From a virus, in the IMG/VR virus record IMGVR_UViG_3300030102_003660, positions 12,923 to 45,380 of that record: a stretch of 32,458 nt of DNA. One strand, 5' to 3'. A program made the position numbers and the translations under genes. Below the pieces are notes generated by a model. It was not told the DNA's origin, made no database searches, and saw nothing but the letters and a program-made list of their open reading frames with translations. Positions 5,773 through 15,200 of the stretch are shown piece after piece; the stretch's first letter is position 1, and each line of letters starts with the position of its first letter.

Positions 5773-7308
5773 ATGTCAGCAGCAAAAAGAATGCTTGCCG
5801 CTTTTGAAGGTTCAAAGGCAGCGCACGGCACAACTAAAGTCGGAAGAGTAGGTCGTAACGGCAAGGCAGAGGCAGACAGCCGAATTGTACGACAACCACT
5901 TACCGAAGAATTAATGCAAGGTCACATTGATGGAAATTTAGGTATCGGGGCAATCCCGATCAATGCGGATAATAAATGCAAGTGGGGAGCATTAGATATA
6001 GATGAATACGATCTGGATCATAATGCACTCCAAGCAAAGATAAAAAAACTAGAGCTACCGCTATTACATTGCAGATCAAAATCAGGCGGAGCGCATTTAT
6101 ATCTATTCGTAGATGACTACATCGATGCGGCAATATTTAGAGAATACCTGTTGGAGATATCCATCGCACTTGGACAGTCAGGATGCGAGATGTTTCCAAA
6201 GCAGGATCGAATACTCGTTGATCGAGGGGACGTAGGTAATTTTATTAACCTACCCTATCAGAATGCAGATATGACACTTCGTTACTGCTACAACGAAAAG
6301 AATGAAGCTATGGATCTGAAGCAATTTTTAGATGCCATAGACAAAAATCGTGTCAGGATATCTGATTTAGAAACGCTGAAGTTCTCTACAAAACGCGAAT
6401 ATTTTAAAGATGGACCTCCGTGTCTTGCACATATCTTTGCAGACGGACCTACAGGTGAAGAAAGAAATAAGACTCTTTTTCAAATAGGCGTTTACTGTCG
6501 TAAGAAGTTTGGAGATGAGTGGGAGCCAGAAGTTGAAAAACAAAACAGGCAAATGTTCACCACGCCATTGGAGTCCAGAGAAGTAGTTGGAATCACAAAA
6601 TCACTAAACAAGAAAGATTATAGGTATACCTGCAAACAGGAACCCTTTAAAAGTTTTTGTGATCCTGAGTTATGTGCCATGAAACAGTATGGCATTGGAG
6701 ATATGGGAGAGACTATGCCACAGATAGGTGGCCTGACTATTCTTTTGTCGGAACCACGCTTGTACTTCATGGACATTGGTGGGGGTAGGATTCAGCTATC
6801 AACGGAGCAGCTGCAAAACCAATTGCTTTGGCAACGTGCATGTATGGAACAAATACAAATGATGCCGCCTACGATGAAACCACAACAGTGGCAAAGATTA
6901 GTTTCGACTTTGATGGCAAACTCTACACAGTTAGAAGCAGAGCCAGAATTAACCTTGTCAGGTAGATTCCAAGAACATCTCAAGGAGTTCTGTACAAGCA
7001 GGATTAGAGCCATAGAACCAGAAGAGATGGAGATGGGTAAACCATGGACGGACAACGGTAAGACGATGTTCAAGATGTCAGGACTTATGGATTATCTTCA
7101 TAACAGAAGGTTTACTCACTACACTCCGGCACAAGTGCAAGAACAAATTAAAATGATGAATGAGGATAGGAACTGTCACGGGCATCATGCGATACTCAGA
7201 GAAGACGGTAAGAGAAGCACGATCCGAGTATGGTGGGTTCCTGCTTATGAAGAACAAGATATTCAATTAGACGCAAAGGAGTTTGATCCAAATGACATCC
7301 CCTTCTAA
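5773..7308 (+). CDS. archaeo-eukaryotic-type (TOTE-like) DNA primase
   Basis: The 511-residue product carries an AEP catalytic domain: the metal-binding DxD in WGALDIDEYD (D75, D77), HCRSKSGGAHLYLFVDD (100-115, nucleotide-binding SGGxH), CEMFPKQD (138-145) and GNFINLPYQN (155-164). These match the primase of TOTE-type systems and related phage primases. A PriL-like region follows, with GPPCL (C217), ERNKTLFQIGVYCRKKF (230-246) and YTCKQEPFKSFCDPELC (C287, C296, C301); the four cysteines could hold an Fe-S cluster or zinc. The C-terminal third (about 400-490) resembles a small helical nucleic-acid-binding domain. No Walker motifs are present, so it is a primase without helicase. The last residues, EFDPNDIPF, copy an SSB C-terminal tip. 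The ribosome site is weak (GGGAA). Confidence 0.8.
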   Translation: MSAAKRMLAAFEGSKAAHGTTKVGRVGRNGKAEADSRIVRQPLTEELMQGHIDGNLGIGAIPINADNKCKWGALDIDEYDLDHNALQAKIKKLELPLLHCRSKSGGAHLYLFVDDYIDAAIFREYLLEISIALGQSGCEMFPKQDRILVDRGDVGNFINLPYQNADMTLRYCYNEKNEAMDLKQFLDAIDKNRVRISDLETLKFSTKREYFKDGPPCLAHIFADGPTGEERNKTLFQIGVYCRKKFGDEWEPEVEKQNRQMFTTPLESREVVGITKSLNKKDYRYTCKQEPFKSFCDPELCAMKQYGIGDMGETMPQIGGLTILLSEPRLYFMDIGGGRIQLSTEQLQNQLLWQRACMEQIQMMPPTMKPQQWQRLVSTLMANSTQLEAEPELTLSGRFQEHLKEFCTSRIRAIEPEEMEMGKPWTDNGKTMFKMSGLMDYLHNRRFTHYTPAQVQEQIKMMNEDRNCHGHHAILREDGKRSTIRVWWVPAYEEQDIQLDAKEFDPNDIPF

Positions 7309-7510
7309 TAGATTACTTCGAGTGGGGGAAGTTGCTGAACTGCTCGGAGTTTCCAAATCATACATATACAAGCTTTCTCAAATAGGAGACTTTCCAAAAC
7401 CTATCGTGCTCGGAGACGAAACAAACCGTAGATCCTCCAGTCGGTGGGTTCTTTCTGAGGTTGAGGATTGGGTAAACAGTAGACCGAGAGGTAAAGTTGA
7501 TGAGCGTTGA
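7292..7510 (+). CDS. AlpA/MerR-type helix-turn-helix protein
   Basis: The 72-residue product contains the excisionase-like pattern LLRVGEVAELLGVSKSYIYK, LSQIGDFPKPIVLGD, then SSRWVLSEVEDWVNSR. This is the winged helix-turn-helix of the AlpA/MerR-like family, used by phage excisionases and small regulators. The ATG at 7292 has AAAGGAG at 7275-7281 with 10 nt spacing; an upstream TTG at 7283 is too close to it. It overlaps the primase end and the helicase start, so it is a fixed part of the replication operon. With no integrase in view, a regulatory or replication-initiation role is as likely as excision. Confidence 0.75.
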   Translation: MTSPSNRLLRVGEVAELLGVSKSYIYKLSQIGDFPKPIVLGDETNRRSSSRWVLSEVEDWVNSRPRGKVDER

Positions 7511-9023
7511 ATTAATTCTTGGCCCACCAGGTACGGGAAAAACTTATACACTTGTTGAAAAAGTCCGAGAATATTTACAAAACGGTGGGCACCCTTCGAA
7601 ACTGGGCATGGTATCTTTTACAAAGAAAGCAGTAGAAGAAATGCTTGAGCGTCTTTGCGCTGAGTTTAACCTCGAACCCAAAGACTTTCCGTATGTCAAA
7701 ACAATGCACGCTCTTGGATTCGCAGGACTGGGACTGACATCAAAAGATATTATGGACAAAGAGGACTACAATGTTATCGGAGAATCCCTGAGTTTAAACT
7801 TCAAAGGGATGGCAGCTACACATACAGAGGACGGTCTGCCAATTAATTCTGTCAAAGGCACAGGGGCGCAGTATCTCCGTTTGATTGCACGATCCCGTTT
7901 GAGAAAGACTAACTTAGAACAGGAGTACCGAGAGGCAGAAAACTTTGATCTCAACTTTTCAAAGTTGCGTCAACTAAGAGACACAATGATCAACTATAAA
8001 TCTACATACGCGAAGTTTGACTATGAGGATATGATTGAAGTCTACATTGAGACAGTAGATCCTCCCTACCTTGAGTTGTTTATTGTAGACGAGGGTCAGG
8101 ACTTATTGCCCTTACAGTGGGAGATGCAGCAAAAGATATCCGAGAAGAGTGATCATACGATTATAGCAGGAGACGATGACCAAGCTATCCATCGGTGGGC
8201 AGGGGTAGATGTAAAGTTATTTATGAACAGTACAAAAAACACCACCGTTCTGAATCAATCGTATCGATTACCGCACGAGATATGGGCGTTGGCTAATCGG
8301 ATCTCCAAACGTATCAACGATAGATTGCAGAAAGACTTTGAGCCTCGGGAACCAGGGGGAGAGGTGCAAACAGTCATGCATCTTACAGACATACCTTTAG
8401 ATCAAGGATCATGGACTCTGATGGCTAGAACAAATAGCTTTGCTCAAGATCTTGCATACGAATTAGAGGAGATGGGATACTTCTATTCGTTGAAGAACAA
8501 ACCTTCTGTGCCATTAGACCAAGCAAAAGCGATCCATGTGTGGCGAGAGTTACGAGAAGGGAAAGCTGTGGACCTGGCCCGAGTAAGAGAGTTTTATGAA
8601 ACGGTGCCGAAGCAGGGTGATTTTGCCGTAGTTAAACGAGGATCGGGTAAATTATTAGATGCAGTGCCGCCGGATGGACTATTAACCTATGAAGAATTAC
8701 TGGGTGAGTTTGGTTTGGTGGCACCCAAAGAACGCGATGAGTACAGTATAGTACGTGTTGGTAGTGATATGGAGCAATACATCCGTTCCATTGAGCGCCG
8801 AGGTCAGGATATCACAAAACCTCCAAGAATCAAAGTTTCTACTTTTCATGCGATGAAAGGGGGTGAAGATGACAATTGTGTAGTTTATACTGGGAGCACA
8901 TACAGGTGTGTTGAAGAAAACGATCCAGATGACGAGCATCGAGCCTTTTATGTTGCCATAACAAGAGCCAGAAAACGTTTGTATCTTTTGGAATCAAACA
9001 AGAAGTACAGGTATATAGTATGA
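7500..9023 (+). CDS. UvrD/Rep-like superfamily 1 DNA helicase
   Basis: The product is about 507 residues, shorter than UvrD (~720), and has the SF1A motifs in order: Walker A ILGPPGTGKTYT (about 7-18), motif Ia MVSFTKKAVEEML, motif II FIVDEGQDLLPLQW (about 195-208), motif III AGDDDQAIHRWAG (224-236), motif IV NQSYRLP, motif V VSTFHAMKGGEDDNCVV, and motif VI FYVAITRARKRLYLL near the end. It should unwind DNA 3'-5' using ATP. The 2B domain appears reduced. A TTG three bases upstream could also start translation, but ATG 7500 has GAGAGG 8 nt upstream. With no DnaB-type helicase visible, this is a candidate replicative helicase. Its stop overlaps the next start (ATGA at 9020). Confidence 0.9.
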   Translation: MSVELILGPPGTGKTYTLVEKVREYLQNGGHPSKLGMVSFTKKAVEEMLERLCAEFNLEPKDFPYVKTMHALGFAGLGLTSKDIMDKEDYNVIGESLSLNFKGMAATHTEDGLPINSVKGTGAQYLRLIARSRLRKTNLEQEYREAENFDLNFSKLRQLRDTMINYKSTYAKFDYEDMIEVYIETVDPPYLELFIVDEGQDLLPLQWEMQQKISEKSDHTIIAGDDDQAIHRWAGVDVKLFMNSTKNTTVLNQSYRLPHEIWALANRISKRINDRLQKDFEPREPGGEVQTVMHLTDIPLDQGSWTLMARTNSFAQDLAYELEEMGYFYSLKNKPSVPLDQAKAIHVWRELREGKAVDLARVREFYETVPKQGDFAVVKRGSGKLLDAVPPDGLLTYEELLGEFGLVAPKERDEYSIVRVGSDMEQYIRSIERRGQDITKPPRIKVSTFHAMKGGEDDNCVVYTGSTYRCVEENDPDDEHRAFYVAITRARKRLYLLESNKKYRYIV

Positions 9024-9829
9024 TTTTACCCGAAGGAAATGTCCTGATTAGTTTCAGTGGAGGACGTACTTCTGGTTATATGTTACACAGGATTGTGGAA
9101 GCCAATGAGGGGTTACCTTCAACCTGCAAAGTATTGTTTACCAATACAGGCAGAGAGATGCCAGGGACACTGGACTTTGTGCGAGATGTAGGAAAACATT
9201 TGGGTGTGGACGTAACGTGGTTAGAATATGACCGCGCTCCATCAAACCGATACATAAATGGATCAGCGCATTTTAAAAAAGTAGATTGGGACAATGCAGC
9301 GCGAAAGGGAGAACCGTTTGATAAATATCTTTCGTTTAACATGTTGCCAAATGTATTCCGCAGATCGTGTACACAGGAACTAAAAGTAAAAACAATGCGT
9401 CGGTATCTTTTGTCTATCGGATGGGAGCACTGGACAAACACAATAGGTATCCGAGCCGACGAAGCAAGAAGGGTCAAGCCAAGCAAAGATAAGCGTTGGG
9501 TAAACTGGTTTCCGTTAGCTGATGCGGGGGTTACGAAACAAGATGTTATGTCGTTTTGGTCAAGGGCACCTTTTGATTTGCAGATCAAACCAGGTTCAGG
9601 AAACTGTGACGGCTGTTTTTTAAAAAGTGAAGCGACGTTAGCTGCTATGTGGAGGGAGTATCCAGAGCGCATGGAATGGTGGCAAGGATGGGAAGAAAAG
9701 AAACAAAAATCTTTCCACGATGTAAGAACATACAAAGGACTCGGAGAGTTTGTAGACAGGCAAGCAGACTGGATCTTTGATGACGAAGCATATTTATGCC
9801 AAAAAAATGATGGGGAGTGTACAGGTTGA
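9020..9829 (+). CDS. PAPS-reductase-like (PP-loop) protein
   Basis: The 269-residue product has an N-terminal PP-loop SFSGGRTSGY (11-20) that binds ATP or an adenylylated substrate, followed by VLFTNTGREMPGTLDFVRDV and the TIGIRADEARR segment typical of the PAPS reductase/adenine nucleotide alpha hydrolase fold. Cysteines C117 (RRSCTQELK), C196 and C199 (NCDGC), and C260 and C267 near the end could form an Fe-S site, as in DndC-like members. Phages carry such proteins widely, but the substrate is not established: sulfur metabolism, tRNA or DNA modification have all been suggested. It overlaps the helicase gene by ATGA and lies just upstream of a DUF6378-like gene and polA, so a DNA-linked role is plausible. 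Confidence 0.8.
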   Translation: MILPEGNVLISFSGGRTSGYMLHRIVEANEGLPSTCKVLFTNTGREMPGTLDFVRDVGKHLGVDVTWLEYDRAPSNRYINGSAHFKKVDWDNAARKGEPFDKYLSFNMLPNVFRRSCTQELKVKTMRRYLLSIGWEHWTNTIGIRADEARRVKPSKDKRWVNWFPLADAGVTKQDVMSFWSRAPFDLQIKPGSGNCDGCFLKSEATLAAMWREYPERMEWWQGWEEKKQKSFHDVRTYKGLGEFVDRQADWIFDDEAYLCQKNDGECTG

Positions 9830-10116
9830 ATAGAAGTGAAATACTAGAGCAGGCGAAAAAACTAATAAACGGTTCAAGAGCCAAGGACTACGGAGATGCA
9901 TACGATAACCACCAGAGAATAGCAGACGGATGGAATGTTATTGTAAATGCAGCGGAGGGTAATCTTACTCCTGCTCATGTTGCTTTAATGATGGATTGGG
10001 TGAAGACGGCTCGATTACTAGAAACCATGGATCATGAAGACTCATGGGTAGATAAATGTGGATACTCTGCTCTTGGTGGAGAACACACAAAAAGGCAGGA
10101 AAATGACGCAGGATGA
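9826..10116 (+). CDS. DUF6378-like phage protein
   Basis: The product is about 96 residues from the TTG at 9826, chosen because GGGAG (9813-9817) lies 8 nt upstream and the family normally begins at 'NRSEIL'. A GTG at 9817 is the alternative. The sequence LNRSEILEQAKKLINGSRAK, DYGDAYDNHQRIADGWNVIV and ALMMDWVKTARLLE is the conserved core of a common phage family (DUF6378) that is usually found beside replication or nucleotide genes; its function is unknown. The pattern is mostly helical with conserved aspartates, which recalls MazG-like all-alpha pyrophosphatases, but the EExxE motif of MazG is not present. It overlaps PolA. Confidence 0.75.
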   Translation: MNRSEILEQAKKLINGSRAKDYGDAYDNHQRIADGWNVIVNAAEGNLTPAHVALMMDWVKTARLLETMDHEDSWVDKCGYSALGGEHTKRQENDAG

Positions 10117-12010
10117 TCTGTTCGGTAAGAGCGCAACAACTTACCAGATAAAAAACGAAATGGATTTGATAGAGAAGGACTGGAACGTACCACCAGAGTT
10201 TCCTGATCTACGAAACCACAAAGAGATAGCCGTTGACTTAGAAACCTGTGATCCAAACATCAAGACGTTAGGTCCTGGGTGGGCACGTAATGATGGATAC
10301 ATAGTAGGAGTCGCGGTAGCCGCAGGAGATTGGTACGGATACTTTCCTATACGGCATTCAAAAGGTCAGAACGTAGATCCGAAGATGGTTCTCAAATGGC
10401 TGAAGCTTCAGATGGAAACACCAGACATAGATAAGATCATGCACAACGCCACTTACGATGCAGGGTGGTTACGTGCAGAGGGTATAGAAGTGCAAGGCAG
10501 AATCATCGATACCATGATCACAGGGGCATTGGTGGACGAAAACCGATTCAGCTACGCACTAAACTCTCTTGGTAGAGATTATTTGGGAGAAACAAAAAAC
10601 GAAAAGCTGTTACGTGCAGCGGCTAAAGAGTTCAACGTAGATCCCAAGGCTGAGATGTACAAACTCCCACCAAAGTATGTTGGAGCATACGCAGAGCAAG
10701 ATGCTGCTTTGACTTTACGTTTGTGGAACCGTTTGAAAGTAGAACTGGAGGAACAAGACTTATGGCACATATGGAAGCTAGAGACTGGTTTGATTCCCAT
10801 GATGCTAGATATGAAGTCTCAAGGTGTACGTGTTGATCTTGATGAAGCAGATCGAGTCAAGCAAGAACTTCAAAAGAAAGTTAAGATGCTCAAGTCGTTT
10901 ATTAAGAAACGATCAGGCATAGAAATAGAACCATGGGCGAGTGCCTCAGTAGCAAAAGTGTTTGACGAGCTTGGAGAGGCTTATGAGACGACGGAAAAGG
11001 GTGCGCCGTCCTTCACCAAACAATGGTTGCAAAACCACTCTCACGAGGTCGCTCAGGCGATTGTGAAGCTAAGAGAGTTTGACAAAGCCGACAGTACGTT
11101 CATAGACACCATACTTCGCCACCAGGTAAACGGTAGGATCAACTGTGAGTTCCATCAGCTACGATCCGATGACGGAGGTACAGTAACAGGTAGGTTTTCC
11201 AGTTCAAACCCAAATCTTCAGCAGATTCCGGCACGGGACAAAGAGTTGAAAGCAATGATTCGGGGATTATTTATTCCAGAGGATGGGTGCAAGTGGGGAT
11301 CCTTTGATTACTCAAGCCAAGAGCCAAGACTTCTAGTGCACTTTGCAGCAAGCTTTGAAAGACGGCATCATATGGTCGATAAAATCGTAGATGAGTATCA
11401 CAAAGGTGATGTGGATCTGCATCAGATGGTGGCTGACATAGCAGGGATCAGCCGTAAAGAAGCAAAGACCGTGAACTTAGGGATCATGTATGGCATGGGC
11501 AAAGGTAAACTAGCCAACCAGTTATCTATCACGGAGAAAGAAGCAGAAGAGTTGTTAAGTGAGCATGGAAAGAACGTTCCATTTGTTAAAGGACTAGCGG
11601 ATCGAGCATCTAAACGAGCAGAGCAAATGGGACAGATCCGTACCTTATTAGGACGTAAGTGCAGGTTTGAATTATACGAACCAAAAAGTTTTGGGTATAA
11701 AAAACCTCTGCCTTGGAAAGAAGCTATGGAAGAGTATGGGCCATTGATAAGAAGAGCGTTTACTTACAAGGCGTTGAACAAACTAATTCAAGGATCAGCT
11801 GCGGATCAAACAAAGAAGGCTATGGCTGATTGCTATGCAGAGGGACTTTTACCTATGCTAACGGTGCATGATGAGTTATGCTTCTCAGTAGAGGGCGACG
11901 ATCAAGCGCGACGAATCAAGGACATAATGGAAAACGGGTTGTCGGATGTCTTGAAAGTCCCCTCTAAGGTAGACGATGAACTCGGCAACAACTGGGGAGA
12001 AGTCGGATGA
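10103..12010 (+). CDS. polA: DNA polymerase I family (family A) with 3'-5' exonuclease
   Basis: The 635-residue product has an N-terminal proofreading exonuclease with all motifs intact: AVDLETCD (D45, E47), HNATYDAGW (N115, D119) and YAEQDAALTL (Y196, D200). The polymerase domain has motif A FDYSSQEPRLL (D402), the O-helix RKEAKTVNLGIMYGMGKGKL and motif C TVHDELCFSV (H589, D590, E591). There is no 5'-3' nuclease domain, as usual for phage enzymes. The residue matching E. coli F762 is leucine (L459). ATG 10103 is preferred because AAAGG lies 7 nt upstream and the start overlaps the previous gene; a GTG at 10058 would add 15 residues. This is the replicative polymerase of the phage. Confidence 0.95.
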   Translation: MTQDDLFGKSATTYQIKNEMDLIEKDWNVPPEFPDLRNHKEIAVDLETCDPNIKTLGPGWARNDGYIVGVAVAAGDWYGYFPIRHSKGQNVDPKMVLKWLKLQMETPDIDKIMHNATYDAGWLRAEGIEVQGRIIDTMITGALVDENRFSYALNSLGRDYLGETKNEKLLRAAAKEFNVDPKAEMYKLPPKYVGAYAEQDAALTLRLWNRLKVELEEQDLWHIWKLETGLIPMMLDMKSQGVRVDLDEADRVKQELQKKVKMLKSFIKKRSGIEIEPWASASVAKVFDELGEAYETTEKGAPSFTKQWLQNHSHEVAQAIVKLREFDKADSTFIDTILRHQVNGRINCEFHQLRSDDGGTVTGRFSSSNPNLQQIPARDKELKAMIRGLFIPEDGCKWGSFDYSSQEPRLLVHFAASFERRHHMVDKIVDEYHKGDVDLHQMVADIAGISRKEAKTVNLGIMYGMGKGKLANQLSITEKEAEELLSEHGKNVPFVKGLADRASKRAEQMGQIRTLLGRKCRFELYEPKSFGYKKPLPWKEAMEEYGPLIRRAFTYKALNKLIQGSAADQTKKAMADCYAEGLLPMLTVHDELCFSVEGDDQARRIKDIMENGLSDVLKVPSKVDDELGNNWGEVG

Positions 12011-12246
12011 CAGAAAAAACAAAAGCCGTTGGCTTCAAAGACATGCATCCAATGCAAATACAGTCTCTGTTGGAACTGGTTCACATGACCTTGAATCTTG
12101 CCACACTCACTGGAGATGATGAGATCATCGAAGACGTAGAAGCATATACCGACGAAATGGTTAAGCTATTTGGTGGTCAAGGCGTGAAGTTAGAAGAAAC
12201 CGAATATAACATCAACGATTTAGGCGTCGGGCGATCTCTGCATTAA
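12007..12246 (+). CDS. small acidic protein downstream of polA
   Basis: The 79-residue product is acidic and helical (MTEKTKAVGFKDMHPMQIQS, LLELVHMTLNLATLTGDDEI) and starts in an ATGA overlap with polA. No family is recognised. It is the last gene of the replication operon. Its final 35 bases overlap the 3' end of the convergent virion gene, and no terminator follows it. Confidence 0.6.
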   Translation: MTEKTKAVGFKDMHPMQIQSLLELVHMTLNLATLTGDDEIIEDVEAYTDEMVKLFGGQGVKLEETEYNINDLGVGRSLH

Positions 12247-15200
12247 TAGCTTGGGACATTGGATTCGATCCCATTAAAGCATTGCTAGGTGTGCCATACT
12301 GAACCTGAACACCTGGTTGACGAGGCGGCACTACAGCCCTTTGACTAGAAACGGTGACAGAAGGTGTTGCTTCAACAGTGTTATTGTCAACAATTCTTTC
12401 TTTTAATACGTCTGTCCTTTGTTTACCAGATATCATACCAGACCCTATCAACTGAGCATTGACTCGATGTGCTGCTTCAAACAATCGGCTAAGTGCATCA
12501 AACTCTGGTCTATTCGCTCCACCTGGTCTATCTGCCTTTCTGATCGCAAGACCACCACCAGTTGGTCTAGATATGGTGTTTATGTATGGCTTACTTCTAA
12601 GAATTTTTGATCCCAAAGCTAAACCTGATGCTATTGAAGCTGTTTGAACAAGTCCTGTGAGATAAGCACTTAATCCTAAACCTGCTGCGTATTGCGCTGC
12701 GGCAAGACCACCTTTACCTTTGAGTGACTCATCCGATAACTTACGAGACGTTTGAATCAAATCTCGTAACCCTTTAAGAGTATCTTTTCCAAACAAAGCC
12801 TCAAGTGTTGGATCACCGTAAGAGTTTAAAGTTGACTCTAAATCTCTTGCAAATTTTCCAGAAGTCATTTCATCAATAAATTGTTTTGCGTCAACGACAT
12901 CAGGATCGGCCGCTTGTGCTAAAATCTTTCGCAAGGACAGATCCCTTGCTGCTTCCATGATGGCAGAATTTTCCCCTAAATCTTTTTTTGCTTTTATTAT
13001 GGGTCCTGCGTTATCTTTTTTCAAAAATATTGAAGCTACTTTATCTGGGTTTTCATCTCGTATAGCTTTTTCTAAAGATTTATAGAGAGCATCTCCTTCC
13101 AAATCTTTTTTAATAACATTCAAATCTTTTAATAATCTCACTTGTTCTGCTATGGGTTTACCTGCTAATTGAGCTTGTTCTTCTGGAGTTATCGTGCGTC
13201 CGGCGGAAGCTATATCTTGTAGTGTTCTCTCTAAGCCTTCAAATCCTTCTTTGGTAAACAAAGCATTTTTTGTGTCACCCAGTGCATTTATTTCTTCTAC
13301 AATTTTTGTAATATTAGGTGCGCCTAATACATCTTTGTTTTTATCAATTGTTTTTGTTAAGTACATTCCTGCTAACTGACGACGAACAGCTTCTCTCGTC
13401 TGAACACCTGTCTTTCGACTTTTAGCAATCCTATCTGCAAATAATTTTCTCTCTGCAAATATTCCCTCATAATATTTACGCAAAGAATCATCTTCTGGTA
13501 ATTGCTCTATCAGATCAGGTAATTTACCAGGTTGACCGCTAGGCAATGTTACTTCTATCTCTGGAACGACTTCTCTTAATGATTGAGGACCGATTTGAGG
13601 ATCCTTGCCAGATGGAACTACACTGTTAAGAAATCTATTTAAACCACGACCATTATCTGGAACAATAATACCAAATTGTGGGTTTATTAAATCATTCGGA
13701 TTAAAATTTTTACCTGAAATGTACTGTTCGTACACTTTTTGTGTAAGCGGTGCTTTGAATCTTTCTATACCTTTTCCATAAAATCTTTGAGCTTTTCTCA
13801 ACATATCAAAGCCTTCTGACATTTGTGCAAAAGGTTGTTTGCTTATAAACTTACCGCCCTCTCCTCTAACACCACCTTTTGTTGCGGTTATAGTTTTTGC
13901 CATGGCTTCGGTGGCATCAAAAGATTTTTTAACGGCCTCATTCAACTTTGTTAATACTTGAGAATCTACAGAGCCAACAATTGATGGATCAAAAGAAGCG
14001 TGGTTTAAGGCAGTTCTAAGACTGTTAGCAGTTTGCACGTCTATCATTTCAGGCATTTTTTTCACAAATTGAAAAAATCCTTTGTCTTCAAGATCCATTA
14101 CCTTGTACTGTTCCACAAGACCTGAAGCGACAGCTTTTAGATTTTTTACATCAACTATTTTTTCTTTACCTAACATTTCGTTTGCTCTTGTGAACAAAAC
14201 ATTAACGTCTTCATCAAAGGTACGTTTTGCTATATCTAATGCATCAGCAACTACTTTACCTCCTCTTGGATCAGGTTTGCCCATTAGGTTTTTAACAGCA
14301 TCTAATTGGACATCTACTGTCTCTCTCATGTTTCTTTCTGCATTTTTTATTAATTCATTAGGATCGCCGTAAATTTTTACGATGTCATCTCTAAGAACCT
14401 GAGAGAGTTGTTTGTAATCTGTTTCTTTGGCAACCACCCCTTGCGCCTGTTTAAAATCTTTTAATTCTTTAATAACAAAATCTGCGTTACGCTGCGCTGC
14501 TTTTTGATTAGGAAATACACCCTCATATATGGCTTGTAAGCGCCCCGCTACGGGAGCTTCATTAACTTCAAAAACGGTAGGACTAACGGCGGAACCTTGA
14601 GCACGAGCTTTATTAATTACCTCACGAGCTTCTGATCTAACTTGGTTAGCTGATTTAGATCCAGAACCTTTTATTAATCTAGCAAAACCTGCTGAAAGTG
14701 CTCGACCTACACCTTCACCACCCGCACCAAATGCAAATTCCATACCGAATTGTCGCGCTACATCTGATCCAGATTGTGCTTGTAATCCTCCTGTGTACTC
14801 TAGTCCCTCATCCAGTAAATATCCTGCTCCTGATCCAAGACCTGTTATTACCATTGCAATCGGTAATCCAACTCCTGTTGCCGCAAGACTAGCTGCTGTG
14901 CCACCAATGATAGCACCTCTGTTTCCTGCAAAAAACTCTTGAAAATCGTTAAAAGAAATTCCTGCATCTTCTACGGATAAAAGTCCCTTACCCTGTATAT
15001 CATATTTTTCTCTAAGTTCTGGAGTAAGTTTGTCTCTGTTAATTATGTATCCTACACCTTGAGGATCTTTCATATACATATCAGAAGTAAAACCAGAATC
15101 TTGTAAACGTAGTTCATACTCTTCGTCGTTTTCAGCACGCGCCAGAAATCTACGCAAACCACTATTGCTTACACCACTTCTATCTATTTCAGAAGAAGTG

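Noticed and set aside
7292-7510. AlpA-like protein as evidence of a lysogenic excision module
   Set aside because: No integrase or attachment site is visible; the gene is embedded in the replication operon, so regulation is at least as likely.
9076-9735. 219-codon minus-strand frame opposite the PAPS-reductase-like gene
   Set aside because: It lies wholly antisense to a gene with clear motifs, and its product has no family-like pattern.
9817-10116. DUF6378-like protein as a MazG-type pyrophosphatase
   Set aside because: The helical pattern is similar, but the EExxE metal-binding motif is absent.
12253-12272. GGGA...TCCC hairpin just after the plus-strand operon
   Set aside because: The stem is only four pairs and no T run follows, so it cannot be called a terminator.
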